From NCBI GenBank assembly GCA_943737045.1, contig CALSFV010000492.1, forward strand, positions 28,450-92,449: a stretch of DNA of 64,000 bases. Direction: 5' to 3'. This document shows, piece after piece, positions 40,655-51,950 of the stretch. Source of the stretch: Parapristionchus giblindavisi (taxonomy: Eukaryota; Nematoda; Chromadorea; Rhabditida; Diplogasteridae). The notes beneath the pieces are model-generated. The model made no database searches and was not told the DNA's origin. It saw nothing but the letters and a program-made list of their open reading frames with translations. The position numbers and the translations under genes are program-made. Every line of letters begins with the position of its first letter. The first letter of the stretch is position 1.

Positions 40655-42189
40655 CTGGAAGTAACATGATGTTCAATTGAAGTGTCGATATCTACAGTAT
40701 CCTCGGTAATTCCTACCGTATCTCGAGATTTATTTAAATATAACTTTTTCGTGCTTCGTTTTTTTTGTTACGATCGAAATCTATAGTAGTCTCAATTATT
40801 CCTAGTAGGGCTCTAGTAGGAATTACTGTAGGTCTGAGCTGTAACTGTAACAGTAGCCCACTATAACTCAGACCTATAGTAATCCCCTTAGATCTTAGAC
40901 CTACAGTAATCTCTACTACATCCCAGAGCTAAAGTAATCCCACTGAAGCTCATATCAAAAGTATCCTCAGTAATTTCTACAGTATCCCGAGGTCTATTTA
41001 AATATAACTTTGTCGTGCTTCGTTTTTGCTTTGCTCCGATAGAAATTTACACTAATCTTAATTATTCCTAGTAGAGCTGTAGTCAGGGGTGTGCGAAAAA
41101 AGATTTTCGAAAAAAATTCAAAAAACGAAAAATTTTCGATTTTGTATTTCGAAAAAACTTAAATGAAGTAGGAAACGAACTGCAGAATATTTTTATTATC
41201 GATATTTTTTATTGTTTTCTATTTCTATTGAGTCAAGGCCAGTCTTGACAAAATATGAAAGGAAATAATGAATTCTAAATATTTTTTTTCAATTCAAAAA
41301 TTTAAACCGTGCAATTTTTGCGCTATAAGATCTATCGATATGATGGACATACATACAAGAATTGTAGCTATGTGATTCTTAATTGAAAGGGCTCAAATTA
41401 AATTGTAATTTTTGTTCCAAAATTTTTAAAATTTTATAGAAAATGCTATTAATTTTTGAATATTTTGAGCTTTTATATGTAAATTTATTTTTCGAATTTT
41501 TCGAAAAATTTTTCGTCGAAAGTTTTTCGAGAAAGTATCGAAAAATCGAAAAATGCACACAGACATGGCCCATGGTTATCCCATGGGATAGACCCACCCG
41601 CAATTTTTTTAGAAAGTAGGTAACCCACCCGCAAAAAAATGTTGACTTGAAAAAAATTATTAATTAATCAATCATGTCGAAAAAATTTGAAGAAAAAAGT
41701 ATGGTAGCCAACTGAATAATTGAGTACGAATATGAGAAGAGTACGATCTTTAAGTTCAGTGAAGTGATACTAGTACACTGTGTCGGAATTTAACGTTAAC
41801 AACAACTGAAATATTAATTGATTCAAAAAATTTGATTCTTCGTTTAGAGAGTCGCGTACCGACAGAGAACACAGTGGACAATAAGAAATATGAAAATTAT
41901 AGTGGGAAAGTGTTGTTTGGAGGGGTGCATTTTCAGGCATGATTATCGCGTACTGAATTTATTTTTCTATTTCCTTGGTCTTAGCATATAAAAAATTTTT
42001 TTGCGTCATTTCTGAGCTACAGTAATCATTGCTAAAGCTCGTACATACAGTACTCCCATTAAAGCTCAGATCCACAGTAATCATTACTAGAGCTCAATTC
42101 AACAGCAATCTCCACTAGAGCTCAGACCTACAGTAATTCCTACTAGAGCTCAGTCCTAGAGCAATCTCCACTAGAAGCCTATCGCAGCC

Positions 42190-43295
42190 CACGCAAAATT
42201 CGGCGCCTGTTACACATCGACTGGTCTCATTGAGATACACCTCTCACAAGGGAAGTGTAAGAAATATCTTTTAGACCTATGGACGGGAATATTTTTCCTC
42301 GGTAGCTATAGGCAATGTAAGGTCGGAACCAAAAAATCAGCTGCTGGCATGCACTTTCCGATTTTATATAATTAATTAAATTTTGTACATTGGAACGCGC
42401 TGTTTGCAGGCTGTGTAGTCGATGAAATAAGACTCCCATGATAGAGCCCTTGCAAGAAAATTGAGAACACAGTGGCGTGGTGTAGTGGTAGTGTGACCTC
42501 CTCTTGATCTCTATGTGGGAGGTTCAAATACACCTATTGACATTTTTCTTTTGCTGATTTTTAAACAGTTCGGACTTGTAATTTTGATCAGAAAAATCAT
42601 TTTCACAATTTTTATGTAGCTGTTGATTTTGAATTTCATCATTTAGGAAAGCAAAAAATAATACAACATTTCTTTTTCTAGCATAGAACAGTTGATTTTG
42701 GGAGAGAGTTTATATGTACCAAGCGGTTACGGACTATTAACATTTTGATAATTTCTTCATACAATGTTTGGCTAAACTTCCCAAGCTACTCGTCCTTTAC
42801 ACGGAGACAATGAATCAGTGAGATTATTTTTTGAAATGCCAAAAACGTGATTGAACAGCCTTATTTTTTGCTTTCCTAAATGATGAAATTCAAAATCAAC
42901 AGCTACATAAAAATAGTGAAAAAGATTTTTCCGATCAAAATTACAAGCCCGAAACGTTTAAAAATCAGCAAAACAAAAATGTCCATAAGTGTATTCGAAC
43001 CTCCCACGTAGAGATCAAGAGGAGGTCACACTACCACTACACCACGCCACTGTGTTCTCACTGCTCTTGCAAGGGCTCTATCATGGGAGTCTTATTTCAT
43101 CGACTGCACAGCCTGCAAACAGCGCGTTCCAATGTACAAAATTTAATTAATTAATTATATAAAATCGGAAAGTGCATGCCAGCCGCTGATTTTTTGGTTC
43201 CGACCTTACATTGCCTATAGCTGTCGAGGAAAAATATTCCCGTCCATAGGTCTAAAAGATATTTCTTACACTTCCCTTGTCAGAAGGAAACATGG
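42190..43295. mobile_element. Foldback element C with a tRNA-like sequence in each arm
   Basis: Arms of about 480 bp (42240-42675 against 42845-43285) in inverted orientation (markers GACGGGAATATTTTTCC, AACGCGCTGTTTGCAGG). Each arm holds TGGTGTAGTGGTAG and, 30 bases later, GGAGGTTC(A/G)AATAC, spaced like the A and B boxes of a tRNA gene. It sits inside the satellite. Confidence 0.8.
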
Positions 43296-43841
43296 GTGAA
43301 ATTAAGGATCGCATGTGAATAGTTTCCCTTGTTAATTAAAACCCACCAGATAACGCCAATCTTACGGACAGTAATTACAACTAGATCTCAGATCTACAGT
43401 AATCTCCACATTGCTTAAACATACAGTATTCCCCAGTGCAGCTCAGACCTACAGTAAGATACCACCTCTGTATTTTAATTTGTTTCTAAGAACAAAGTAA
43501 TCGAAAAATGTCATAAAAAAGTCAGGGACTTATTAGACAACCTAATAGAATTTAACAACATTTTATTATAGCAAAACTACCCCATATACGGTCTATTGCT
43601 CTTTTTTGCATGAAAAAAGCGATACCGGCATTCGCTGTGCGAGATTGTCCTGTAGCTGGGCGGTCGGTGCACCAATCGACATTTGCGAGCACGCCGTAAC
43701 TGAAGAATTACGGTGTCGGCTTCAGTCTGAAATTCGCTGGAAATCAATCAATAAAGATCATAACGATTTTTTGCAATCCCAACTAGAGCTCACATCTACA
43801 GTAACATATTCGCAAAATCGCTAGCCATAATGCACCCACGT

Positions 43842-44041
43842 CATAGGTGGGCACGATGGGGGAAAGGCTGTGTGCAAACCGGGGAAGAGGTAGGGCAAGG
43901 CTGTGCGCGTGGCAATCCCTAAGTTTTTTTTGTTGCAGATTTTACTGGAAAATTCCCAATTTTCGAGGCATGGCTATGCGCAATACCAAGAAAAAAGACA
44001 AGGCTGTGCGCAAAAAAATCGTTTTCACGCGCCCACATATG
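43842..44041. mobile_element. hAT-like MITE family 3 copy
   Basis: Ends CATAGGTGGGCACG and CGCGCCCACATATG, interior with AAGGCTGTG repeats (GGAAAGGCTGTGTGCAAACC). No matching duplication in the flanks. Confidence 0.65.
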
Positions 44042-44088
44042 ATTCCTACAGTATTCGTAGGATGATTCATCTTTATCCTTTATTTTAC

Positions 44089-45000
44089 AGGGTGCGCCAT
44101 AATTACCCGGACTGTTGTCTCCATATGATTTTCCCCTTGGAAATGTGACTTGAGTGATATGGTTCATGGTAAAGCTTATCAAGAATATGGGCAGCAGTAA
44201 TGTACTAGCGAATCTCGGTGTGGTCTCTTTTAGCTCTGACACAGGCCTTGAGTCTCTTCTCATATGCGACTGCCTATTCCCGCGGGTAAATGTCATCGAT
44301 TTCGTCCCATGCCTTGAGGGAGTCGAGGGTCTGGTGCTTGGTAGAGGACATCTTGGCCTACCACACCTCCAAACACTCCAGTCGAGGATGTTGAGATCGG
44401 GGGAGTTCGGAAGCCATTCAATGTGATGGATTTAGCAGCGTTCATGGGTAAAAAAACCACGACTGGGTGAACTTTGTCATGTGATTGACGACAGAATCTT
44501 ACCGAAAGGTCTAGTGGTCCTGACCGAAGTGGGTATGGTATCAGAGTAAAAGCGACTCTTCGAGGATGTGCTTTGTATAATACGCCTAATTGATCTAGAC
44601 GCATGGAATGGCAAAAACGAGAGGGGACTTTCAAGTTGGGCAAAAAGCAGCTAATACCTTGCCTTATTGTGGATCACTGATATTACCCATGACCCCTCTT
44701 GTAGGATTCTTCAGGATCAGATGCAATGATTCTGTTGTTCTTGATATTCAGGTTGCTTTCGAAGGTAAGATATTCTTGTCGCTGAACATCGTGCTGAAGT
44801 TCGTGGACCTGGCGCAACGCAGAAACAGTTGAGGGCACCGTTCTCAGCGGAGCTTGATCTGCCGCTCATTCGGTTCATACAGTTTACGGTACTTGTAACG
44901 GAGAAGGGTCAGTAGAGACTTGAGGAGATGACGAACGGAACTGTTCGAGATATCGAGATTCCAGATGGTCTGCTTGTGGTTTCGAAAAAATCATCTTTCG
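44089..45000 (-). pseudogene. Decayed mariner/Tc1-type transposase
   Basis: Begins next to TA with CAGGGTGCGCCATAATTACC, a mariner-like end. On the minus strand, in different frames, one can read FSDKNI then NLNIKNNRII (around the second catalytic Asp) and SPDLNILDWSVW (third catalytic Asp region). Many stops and frame changes separate them, so it is a dead copy. The right end is not clear. Confidence 0.7.
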
Positions 45001-45404
45001 GATGCTTTCTCGGCCCGTAGTGGTGGAAACAAAGATCCGTCTACCTCTGACGGAAAAAATTCATTTGACAGTGAATTTTGACCAAATGGTTTTAATTTTT
45101 TGAGTGAATTTTTACTAAATCGGGTGAGTCGGGTGCCAAAACAGGGTGCGTCTTACCGCTAGCGACACTACCGCCCAAGTATGGGGAAAACCGTTGTTTT
45201 TCGCATAAATTATAATCTTTAGCATAAAAAGTGACCCTTATAAAGTGGATTGATGCTGAAAATGAGCCGTATATAGTGGGTCGATCCTCACATTGTGAGG
45301 ATATGAAAATGTAAGGCAACGATCCTTGGCTGAGCGGGAATTCAAATATGAATGAGCATAACTAAACTACGGTAGGCTTTCAATCAATCAATCAATACCC
45401 TCAC

Positions 45405-45507
45405 CTTTGTTGACCACCTCCCAGGCGCACTCAAACACGAAGAAGTTTTCGTCTCGTGCAGTTTCGCCAAAGTCGCACACGTCGTTGTCCGTTTTCATCA
45501 TGAGACC
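45405..45507 (-). CDS. Orphan exon resembling the glycogen synthase N-terminus
   Basis: 103 bases between a TTATTCAG acceptor and a GTGAGG donor. It reads GLMMKTDNDVCDFGETARDE followed by NFFVFECAWEVVNK; the last part matches the start of the glycogen synthase fold (FEVAWEVANKVGGIYTV in animals), and the exon ends in the phase needed for VGG. Glycogen synthase extends glycogen chains from UDP-glucose. Codons are GC-rich, unlike the other genes here. No following exon could be found through 37.6 kb, so the gene is either broken or the rest lies in sequence I cannot read. Confidence 0.5.
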
Positions 45508-45646
45508 CTGAATAAGGGATAAATTAATGATTGATTAATTTTATTGATTGATTAATTGAATTATAGATAGAGCGAGTTATTGATTGATTGACACCTATTC
45601 ATTTACTGATTTATTTGTGAATATTTATCGATTCACTGCTTTCCAT

Positions 45647-45838
45647 CATAGATGGGCACGCTGGAGGAAAGGCTGTGTGCAAACTGGGGAATTATAAGGC
45701 AAGGCTATGCGCATGGCCATTTTTTGCAGATTTGACTGGAAATTTTCCTATTTTTGCGAGGCAGGGCTATGCGCAAGGCCCCACAAGGGAAGGCAAGGCT
45801 GTGAGCAAAAAGAATTCGTTTTCACGCGCCCACCTATG
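45647..45838. mobile_element. hAT-like MITE family 3 copy with target duplication
   Basis: Ends CATAGATGGGCACG and CGCGCCCACCTATG, flanked by CTTTCCAT / CTATCCAT (7 of 8 match). Interior GGAAAGGCTGTGTGCAAAC and GGCAAGGCTGTG. Sister copies: 43842-44041, about 23888-24056 (inverted), 51080-51399. Confidence 0.78.
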
Positions 45839-46089
45839 CTATCCATTCACAGCTTCATTTCCAAGATCGTAGAACTGTTTGCTTTAGTGATCACTCGAAG
45901 TAGAAACATGTGAACTGCACACAACTCAGACGAGGAACATTTTCTGCCAAAAATAGCAAAGAGAAAAGCCTTGCCTTCAATTTCCCCAGTTTGCGCACAG
46001 CCTCCCCCGTGCCAAACTACCTCTGCGAATGTGAATTCTGTCAGGGGCGAAAATTGCGCAGCATTCTAGCTAGGAGGACACGCGTGAAC

Positions 46090-47480
46090 TCAATCTGAAA
46101 CATCCACAGGATACTCGAGGGACCCCCTCTCTAGTGTATATAGGATGGACGAAGGCAATAACAACAGTGCAAGAGGGGCGCCACAGGCTCTTTGACGCTC
46201 AACATCTTCGGATGAAGCAGCCTAAAACAGGGTTATAATCATATAACTCACATAGCTTACTACAACAATGTTTACTTAAATCTGACCGATCGCATTTGTT
46301 CTGACAAAGAAAACAGGGTAAGACTAAGTTACGGTAGTTCACACACATCTTCCTTATCCTTGTTGTACGTTGGGTGGTGTTACAGTAATCGGTGGTGTGC
46401 TATGCTATGTTACAATAATCGATAACATGACGAATGTCACCAAAGTTAACTTATGTTACCCTCACGTAACTTATTTTACGTTAACATGACTTAATTTAAC
46501 TTTGTTTAATTAACAGTACTTAACTTATTCCTTATGACTAAACCTAAGCCTTAACTTATAACTTAGCAATGACGACTAGACTTAATTAATTAATTTATCT
46601 AGACTTATGAGGACTTATGAGCTAACTTGGTAAAGACTGCAACCGAGTAAACGCTATTCAATGTCACTCACAGTTCAACTCTCCTCCAAACCCGTCTGGG
46701 GTATGCCGAGCAGTTCAATGGCACTATATATACCCCTTCTACTGTGTATTTCACGTGAACAAACATCTAGATATCGATTTCCCATTGCCAATACACGGGG
46801 AGTAAAATGAGGGAGGTGTGAAAAATAGACGAGAAATAGAATCATACAATAGCAGATACAGCAGCAAGAATTCTCTCGCCGGTTGTCGTCTCAAAAATTT
46901 TGCCGGTGAATCTATCATATGAGATGACCAGTTACCATGTCTGAATGCACTATGAATATAAAAGTTAAATCTTCCATGCATCATACAATCTAGAGCATCT
47001 CCATTTTCCAGTGTTGTTCAAGTTTAGTGATTGGTTCAGACTCCTCTCTCATTCTAATCCAATGGGGGGATGTACAGTGTCATGATCCAACCATAGGTCA
47101 AATAGCTAGGTTGTAGATTTTCAAAATACGGTCAGGTTTTTCGATTTTTGGCGCATAGAAAAAGAAGGCCACAGAGCATTGTCAGAGCGGTTTCAAAATA
47201 GCCCGGAGTGTACCTTTAAACGGTGAACCTTTGTCATCAGACTTCGACTTGCGACAAATCTCTGCACCGTCGAAGATTGGCCTGTTCGGAAACCGGGACC
47301 GAGACCATAAATCAATCATAAAGGAAGAATATACTTAAAATACTAGAATTGTATGGCATTACTGATTACTACAAGTAGTAAAGTCAATATGTTTGTCACA
47401 AGTATCTTTTCCAAAATACCGTAACCTTTTAGCTGCGAAGAATACCTTAGCCTTGCAGCCCTTAAAACTACCGTGACCTT
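46090..47480. other. Mixed intergenic or intronic stretch
   Basis: Contains TTAAC-rich sequence (46430-46560), a partial family 2 element (47090-47155) and a GC-richer patch at 47160-47290 that could be an exon on the minus strand (reading PIFDGAEICRKSKSDDK in one frame) but lacks a firm acceptor. Nothing here can be assigned. Confidence 0.4.
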
Positions 47481-47554
47481 CAAACCACTATCATACCATG
47501 CGAGGTGAGTTCGGTGAAATGAATGGGATCCATGATGATGGATACGGTAGACGT

Positions 47555-47690
47555 ATATGGAGTAAGGTAGGATACGGTAGATGTATGTGAACAACGGTAG
47601 GATACGGTGGATGTATGTGAACCATGGCAGGATACGGTAGATGTATGTGGACTACGGTAGGATACGGTAGATGTACGTGGAGTACGAAAT
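47555..47690. repeat. 30-bp minisatellite, about four to five units
   Basis: Units of GGATACGGTAGATGTATGTG plus GACTACGGTA with small changes. On the minus strand it gives a repeated TVSYRSPHTS-like reading, which I regard as incidental. Confidence 0.85.
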
Positions 47691-47850
47691 GGAGTAAGAG
47701 TACAGCGAAAAAAAGTAATCAACAACTCCAGAAAATAAAGAATTAGCAAAAAATAAATATACTTATATTTGTGTGCGATATACTGCACCCCGGGGAGCGG
47801 AATTATGCACTCCGATGGGGTGCGGGGTGCGGGGTGCGAAATATTAACTG

Positions 47851-48120
47851 CCAAAAACTCCACTGGACGATAGTTTCTTAGAATTAGCCAAGGAGTCCAT
47901 TGCACCCACTCCCGAATTGATTGGCATCGAAATAAACCTTTTAGGAAAAGGCGCCAAATCGTGGTGTGGTCACCTCCTGAAGCGAATTTTCAATTGGAAG
48001 GAATTTCCAAGTACCAGTGAACTACACTCATGGAGCCTGTAATTATCATACATAAAACAAAAATATCTATTTTTCATCGATACCGCACCTATGTCGATTT
48101 TCTCAGATAGTGTGTTTTAG
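47851..48120. mobile_element. Single arm of foldback element A
   Basis: Contains the element A markers AAGGAGTCCATTGCACCCAC, AAGGCGCCAAATCG and TGGAGCCTGTAATTATC and its outer end TTCTCAGATAGTGTGTT, without the inverted partner nearby. Confidence 0.75.
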
Positions 48121-48159
48121 TAAACTTAGTAGACTGAATGACCCTAGTCAATTACACCT

Positions 48160-49225
48160 TTCGTTATGGCAATAAACATGTCACGACTACTACTCTTTGA
48201 TTGTATTAGTGAATTGTTCCTACATCGAATCTAGTGGCTGAAATGCCTCTTCATTTCGTTCTCACAATCAGTTTAGTGCACATTCGACATCTCATGTTGT
48301 TTTTCTTTCTATCCGAGCTCAAACCACCCGATGTCCACACCCGTATGGCCCCTAGTATACGCACTGTGCAACGTTGGTTCAAAGGCTTCGAAAAGGGGGC
48401 ACGAAGTCGAAGACGAGATCAGGTCATGGGCTGGACTTGGACGTGCTGGAGCAGCACATCCACGCGGACCCCTGTGCTACCACCCGAGGTATCTCGACGA
48501 GTCTTGGGGTATGCTAACCCACCATCGTTGGTGGTCTATAGGAGCTTGGCAAGGCCCAAAAGTTGGGGCGATGGTTACCGACTGTCGGACAAGCAGACGA
48601 ACCACCGACCGTACGGACCAGTGTCTGAAACTAATTTCGTACGCTCGTACAATGTCATGGATCGACGGGATCATAACTGGAGAAGAGAGGTGGTTCCTTT
48701 AGGACAACGTGGTCTGCAGGGCTCAGTATGTCGATTGAAATGAACAGCACAATCCCATCGCCAAACCCGAACATCACAAGAAGAATGTCATGCTGTCTGT
48801 TTGGTGGAGCAGAGGCGGTTTGGTGCATTTGGAGCTGCTCCCGCAGGGGTCGAATATTATGGCCGCGGTATACTCTCGCCAACTGCTGACCATGAAGTTC
48901 AAGGTGCCTTCCTTTCCTGGTTGCACAACCGGATTCACTTCTAGCACGACAACGCCCGACCGCGTTTGGGAATGACGACCGAAAGAGTCCTGTTCAACTT
49001 TGGCTAGCACATGGTCCCCCACCCGCCCGACTCGGCTCCTAGCGATTATTACTGCTTGTTTTCCGATATTCAGCGCACTCTCCGTGGAGTACACTTCAAC
49101 AATCAGTGGGAGGTCGAAATCGAGCTGACCAACTTCATCGCCTTCAAGCAACCGTCCTTCTGGGGTGCACTGAATCCACAAGCTACCCGAACTTTAGAGG
49201 AATGTGTTGTTAAATGATAAATAAT
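48160..49225 (+). pseudogene. Decayed mariner transposase
   Basis: Reading in shifting frames: TVQRWFKGFEKG (helix-turn-helix end), DGIITGEERWF (first catalytic Asp region), KKNVMLSVWW, and HPPDSAPSDYY then RTLRGVHFNNQWEVE (third catalytic Asp region and tail). Stops and frameshifts break every domain. GC-rich compared with its surroundings, suggesting a relatively recent arrival. A TAAA-type repeat follows at 49225-49262. Confidence 0.82.
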
Positions 49226-49491
49226 ATTAATAAATAAATAAACAAATAAATAAATAAATAAAATACCAATGCGAGCGTGCGCTGGCACCACAAACGAAAT
49301 CGAGCAGGAGAGGCGAGAGGCTGAAATTTGTCAATTAATTATTTAATTTCTTTATTCCATCAAAAAATATTAGTAAACATATTACTGACAAGGGGAGAGA
49401 AGCAAGTGAATGTTCCGTCGCGTATAAGCGATTTCGATTTCACTAGTGATTTGTAATAGCCTTGATATGTGCGTTATCGAACAATTTTCAA

Positions 49492-49625
49492 CCAGTGGCC
49501 GTATGCAAGAACAACGGGAAAACCGTTTTACAGGAAAATGCGACGTCATTAGCATAGGCGGAGAACTTTTGGAAAACGCCTCCGCCTACGCTAGTGACGT
49601 CACATTTTCAAGGAAAACGGTTCTT
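49492..49625. mobile_element. Small perfect-foldback MITE
   Basis: Arms GTGGCCGTATGCAAGAAC and GTTCTTGCATAGGGCCAC, continuing inward through GAAAACCG, GACGTCA and TAGGCGGA to a centre at about 49560. 134 bp, nearly all stem. Confidence 0.8.
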
Positions 49626-49757
49626 GCATAGGGCCACAGTTAAAAAGCACTAGAAATATCTTCCGGCTACTTATTTTACTACAAACGTTTGAAACTGGAG
49701 CTATTTTCCCGCGATGAAAAAAATGAATCAATAAAATCAATGGATTAAATACCGTAC

Positions 49758-49841
49758 CATTCTCATCACTATCTTCGTGCTGCCACTGTACATGACTACG
49801 GTAGACTGATCGGGCGATACGGTAGCCGTCAGGCGGGAGCT
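49758..49841 (-). CDS. Candidate exon of the GC-rich minus-strand gene
   Basis: 84 bases between a TTTTCGCAG acceptor and a GTACGG donor. In phase 0, which is the phase left by the candidate exon at 53109-53194, it reads SRLTATVSPDQSTVVMYSGS then TKIVMRM. An alternative phase reads LPPDGYRIARSVYRSHVQWQ. Not recognised. Confidence 0.35.
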
Positions 49842-49979
49842 CTGCGAAAAGTAATCAATATTAGCATCCTATTGTTCACAGCGAGAATTATTGAAGATTT
49901 TTTGAGAAATAGAAAGAGATAATTTATATTATTGAAAAGTCAACACACATATACTCAGGTAAAACCGCACATACATTTT

Positions 49980-50300
49980 ACAGCTATGAAAAAGCTAAAT
50001 GTTAGAATACAGGCGAGAAAAATGCATTTTACAGCTAAAAGGTACAAAATTGCTAGCAATTGTTAGACATATGAACGCCAAGCATACATTTTACAGCTAA
50101 GAAATAGTTAAATGTTGGGAAACAGGTAGGAAAAATGCATTTCACAGCTAAAAGCTACAAAAAAGCTAGCAATTGTTAGACATATGAACACCACGCATAC
50201 ATTTTACAGCTAGGAAACAGTTAAATGTTAGGAAACAGCTAGGAAAAATGCATTTTACAGCTAAAAGCTACAAAACTGTTAGAGATTGCTAGACATCATA
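49980..50300. repeat. Subterminal tandem repeat, unit about 120 bp
   Basis: Nearly three copies of CATACATTTTACAGCTA, AAATGTTAGGAAACAG, AAAAATGCATTTTACAGCTA and GCTAGCAATTGTTAGACAT. Subterminal repeats of this kind are typical transposase-binding regions. Confidence 0.85.
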
Positions 50301-51079
50301 ACTTTTTGCCATCTTTTTTCTGCCTTTTTTTACAAAAAAGTTAGGAAAAAGTTTGAAATCATATATGTGACACAGCTTGCAACTGTCTGGACGCGATGCG
50401 GCTATTGCCTCACGCGGTGCGTTCGCTGTCTCTCAAAAATTAATTTTTATTTATTTTCTAAGGTTTATTTGTTATTCAACGTTAAATTGCCGTGATTGTC
50501 TATACGTTCCACAGGGTAACATCGGGAGGCATCGTCGGATACAAATCTTGCTTCTTTCCCAGCGAAAGAAAGGTATTCTTTTTCTGTTTAAATATTTCGT
50601 GTTTGGTGATTGATATAATTATAAATATTTGTAGATGAAGTCGATTGTGCGGTTCCTGCTGTCCATCTCCATGTGTAGAATTGGATGAATTAGAAGGTGA
50701 ACAATTAGCTGATGTTTTTTTAAAAATATTTTAATTGCATTTCGCTGAGTTATTTCTCACAGAACAAGATTAATTCTTGTCTACATTTTCTTATGCAACA
50801 TCGACCCTGGCGATTTCAGTACTCCTGAGGAGGAGGAAGATACACATGGCTAAGAAAAGAAAAGAAGAAGATAAAGAACAATATCGTGCCTCATTTATGC
50901 TCACTCCCAGTCTGGACTTCTGCCGTAGTATCCAATACTCAACTATGAACATTCAGCTGAATCGATCCAATTGATAATCAAAGGACTACAGAATGATTGA
51001 GCCATCGTATCTCGCTCACTATCGTAAAATAGAGAATTGAAAGATCAATTGATAATCTAGTTTCATTTTATAAATTATC

Positions 51080-51399
51080 TATTAATACTGGGAGAAAGGA
51101 GGGAAGGCTGTGCGCATACATGGGCGGCATTGTCGCTAGCGGCAAGACCCACCTGATTTCCCCAAAATCGCTCAAAAATTATCCGCGAAATAAAATTATT
51201 ATATTTACATGCCCCATATTTTCCTCCGACCCACCGATTTTACTTTCCAGCGGCAATGGCCGCCCATGTATGGCTGTGCGCATGAGTATGAGGAAAATTT
51301 TCCAATTTTTTTTGCGAGGTAAGGCGATTAGCCAAGCCCCGATGGGAAAGCAAGGCTGTAAGCAAAAAATTCGCTTTCACGCGCCCGCCTATGGATGAT
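51080..51399. mobile_element. MITE family 3 copy with a family 1 copy nested in it
   Basis: The outer part carries GGAAGGCTGTGCGC on the left and AAGCAAGGCTGTAAGC, CACGCGCCCGCCTATGG on the right. It is interrupted by the family 1 element 51115-51272. Confidence 0.7.
51115..51272. mobile_element. hAT-like MITE family 1, best-preserved copy
   Basis: Inverted ends CATACATGGGCGGC / GCCGCCCATGTATG (imperfect only further in) and an exact 8-bp duplication GCTGTGCG (51107-51114, 51273-51280). Interior ATTGTCGCTAGCGGCAAG and TTTTACTTTCCAGCGGCAA. Confidence 0.9.
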
Positions 51400-51770
51400 T
51401 ATTAACATGCAAATGTATTGATAGAATTGGATATTGGTAAATATAAATTAGTTATGTTATACGTAGGATGCTCAGTTATACCATAAAATAGTTGTCTGAT
51501 TACAGGTGATCGATTAGTATAATTGAATCAAGAGAAGATGTATAGTGAATATGAATTGAGGATGAAGAAGAATGGAATGAATGAAGACGATGATGAAGTA
51601 ATATAGATGATAAAGTGAATTGAGCAGATCCGAATCAAGTTGGTTTTGATTGATTTATCGATTAGCAAAAATATTGTATCAAATTAAACCGTAGTTGAAT
51701 TGTCTCAAGCAGTAGGACGAGTATCTGTTCTACGAGAATATTACATTTAGAAGATAATTAGTATCTCACC

Positions 51771-51950
51771 GATACCTGGGCAACCTTTGCCGCTGGAAAT
51801 TAAAATCGGGTGGGTGGGATGCAAAAATTTCATGTTTGAATGAATTTTGGCTAATTCATTTTCATTTTGAGCGAATGTTTTCCTAGATCGAGTTGGTCAG
51901 GTGCCAAACCGGGTGGGTTCTTGCCGCTAGCGGCAATGCTTCCCTGTATG
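51771..51950. mobile_element. hAT-like MITE family 1 copy
   Basis: Ends GATACCTGGGCAACC and TTCCCTGTATG, flanks ATCTCACC / ATCTCACA (7 of 8). Full interior (GGAAATTAAAATCGGGTGGG, GGTGCCAAACCGGG, TTGCCGCTAGCGGCAATG). Inside the 3.1-kb element. Confidence 0.82.

Larger units (their letters stand above)
39110..43460. repeat. Degenerate CTACAGTAATC / GAGCTCAGACC satellite with higher-order units
   Basis: Units of roughly 30 bases read ACAGTAATCTCCACTAGAGC then TCAGACCT, repeated many dozen times with drift across 39110-40580, 40830-41090, 42010-42175 and 43375-43460. A longer module (TATTTAAATATAACTTT, CGTGCTTCGTTTT, CGATCGAAAT) recurs at about 39030, 39600, 40720 and 40980, so there is a second level of periodicity. 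Transposons at 40116-40262 and 42190-43290 interrupt it. CTACAGTAATC arrays are known from rhabditid genomes. Confidence 0.9.

Noticed and set aside
42478..42545. tRNA gene
   Set aside because: A- and B-box-like motifs are present, but the acceptor and T stems do not pair, and the same sequence occurs inverted in the other arm of a foldback element.
39110..43460. CRISPR-like array
   Set aside because: Units drift continuously and have no unique spacers; this is a eukaryotic satellite.
43919..44643. Plus- and minus-strand frames around 44 kb as host genes
   Set aside because: They cover a family 3 MITE and a decayed mariner transposase with frameshifts.
47480..47905. Minus-strand frame of 141 codons with repeated STVSY
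   Set aside because: Produced by a 30-bp minisatellite joined to a foldback arm; no splice context or family match.
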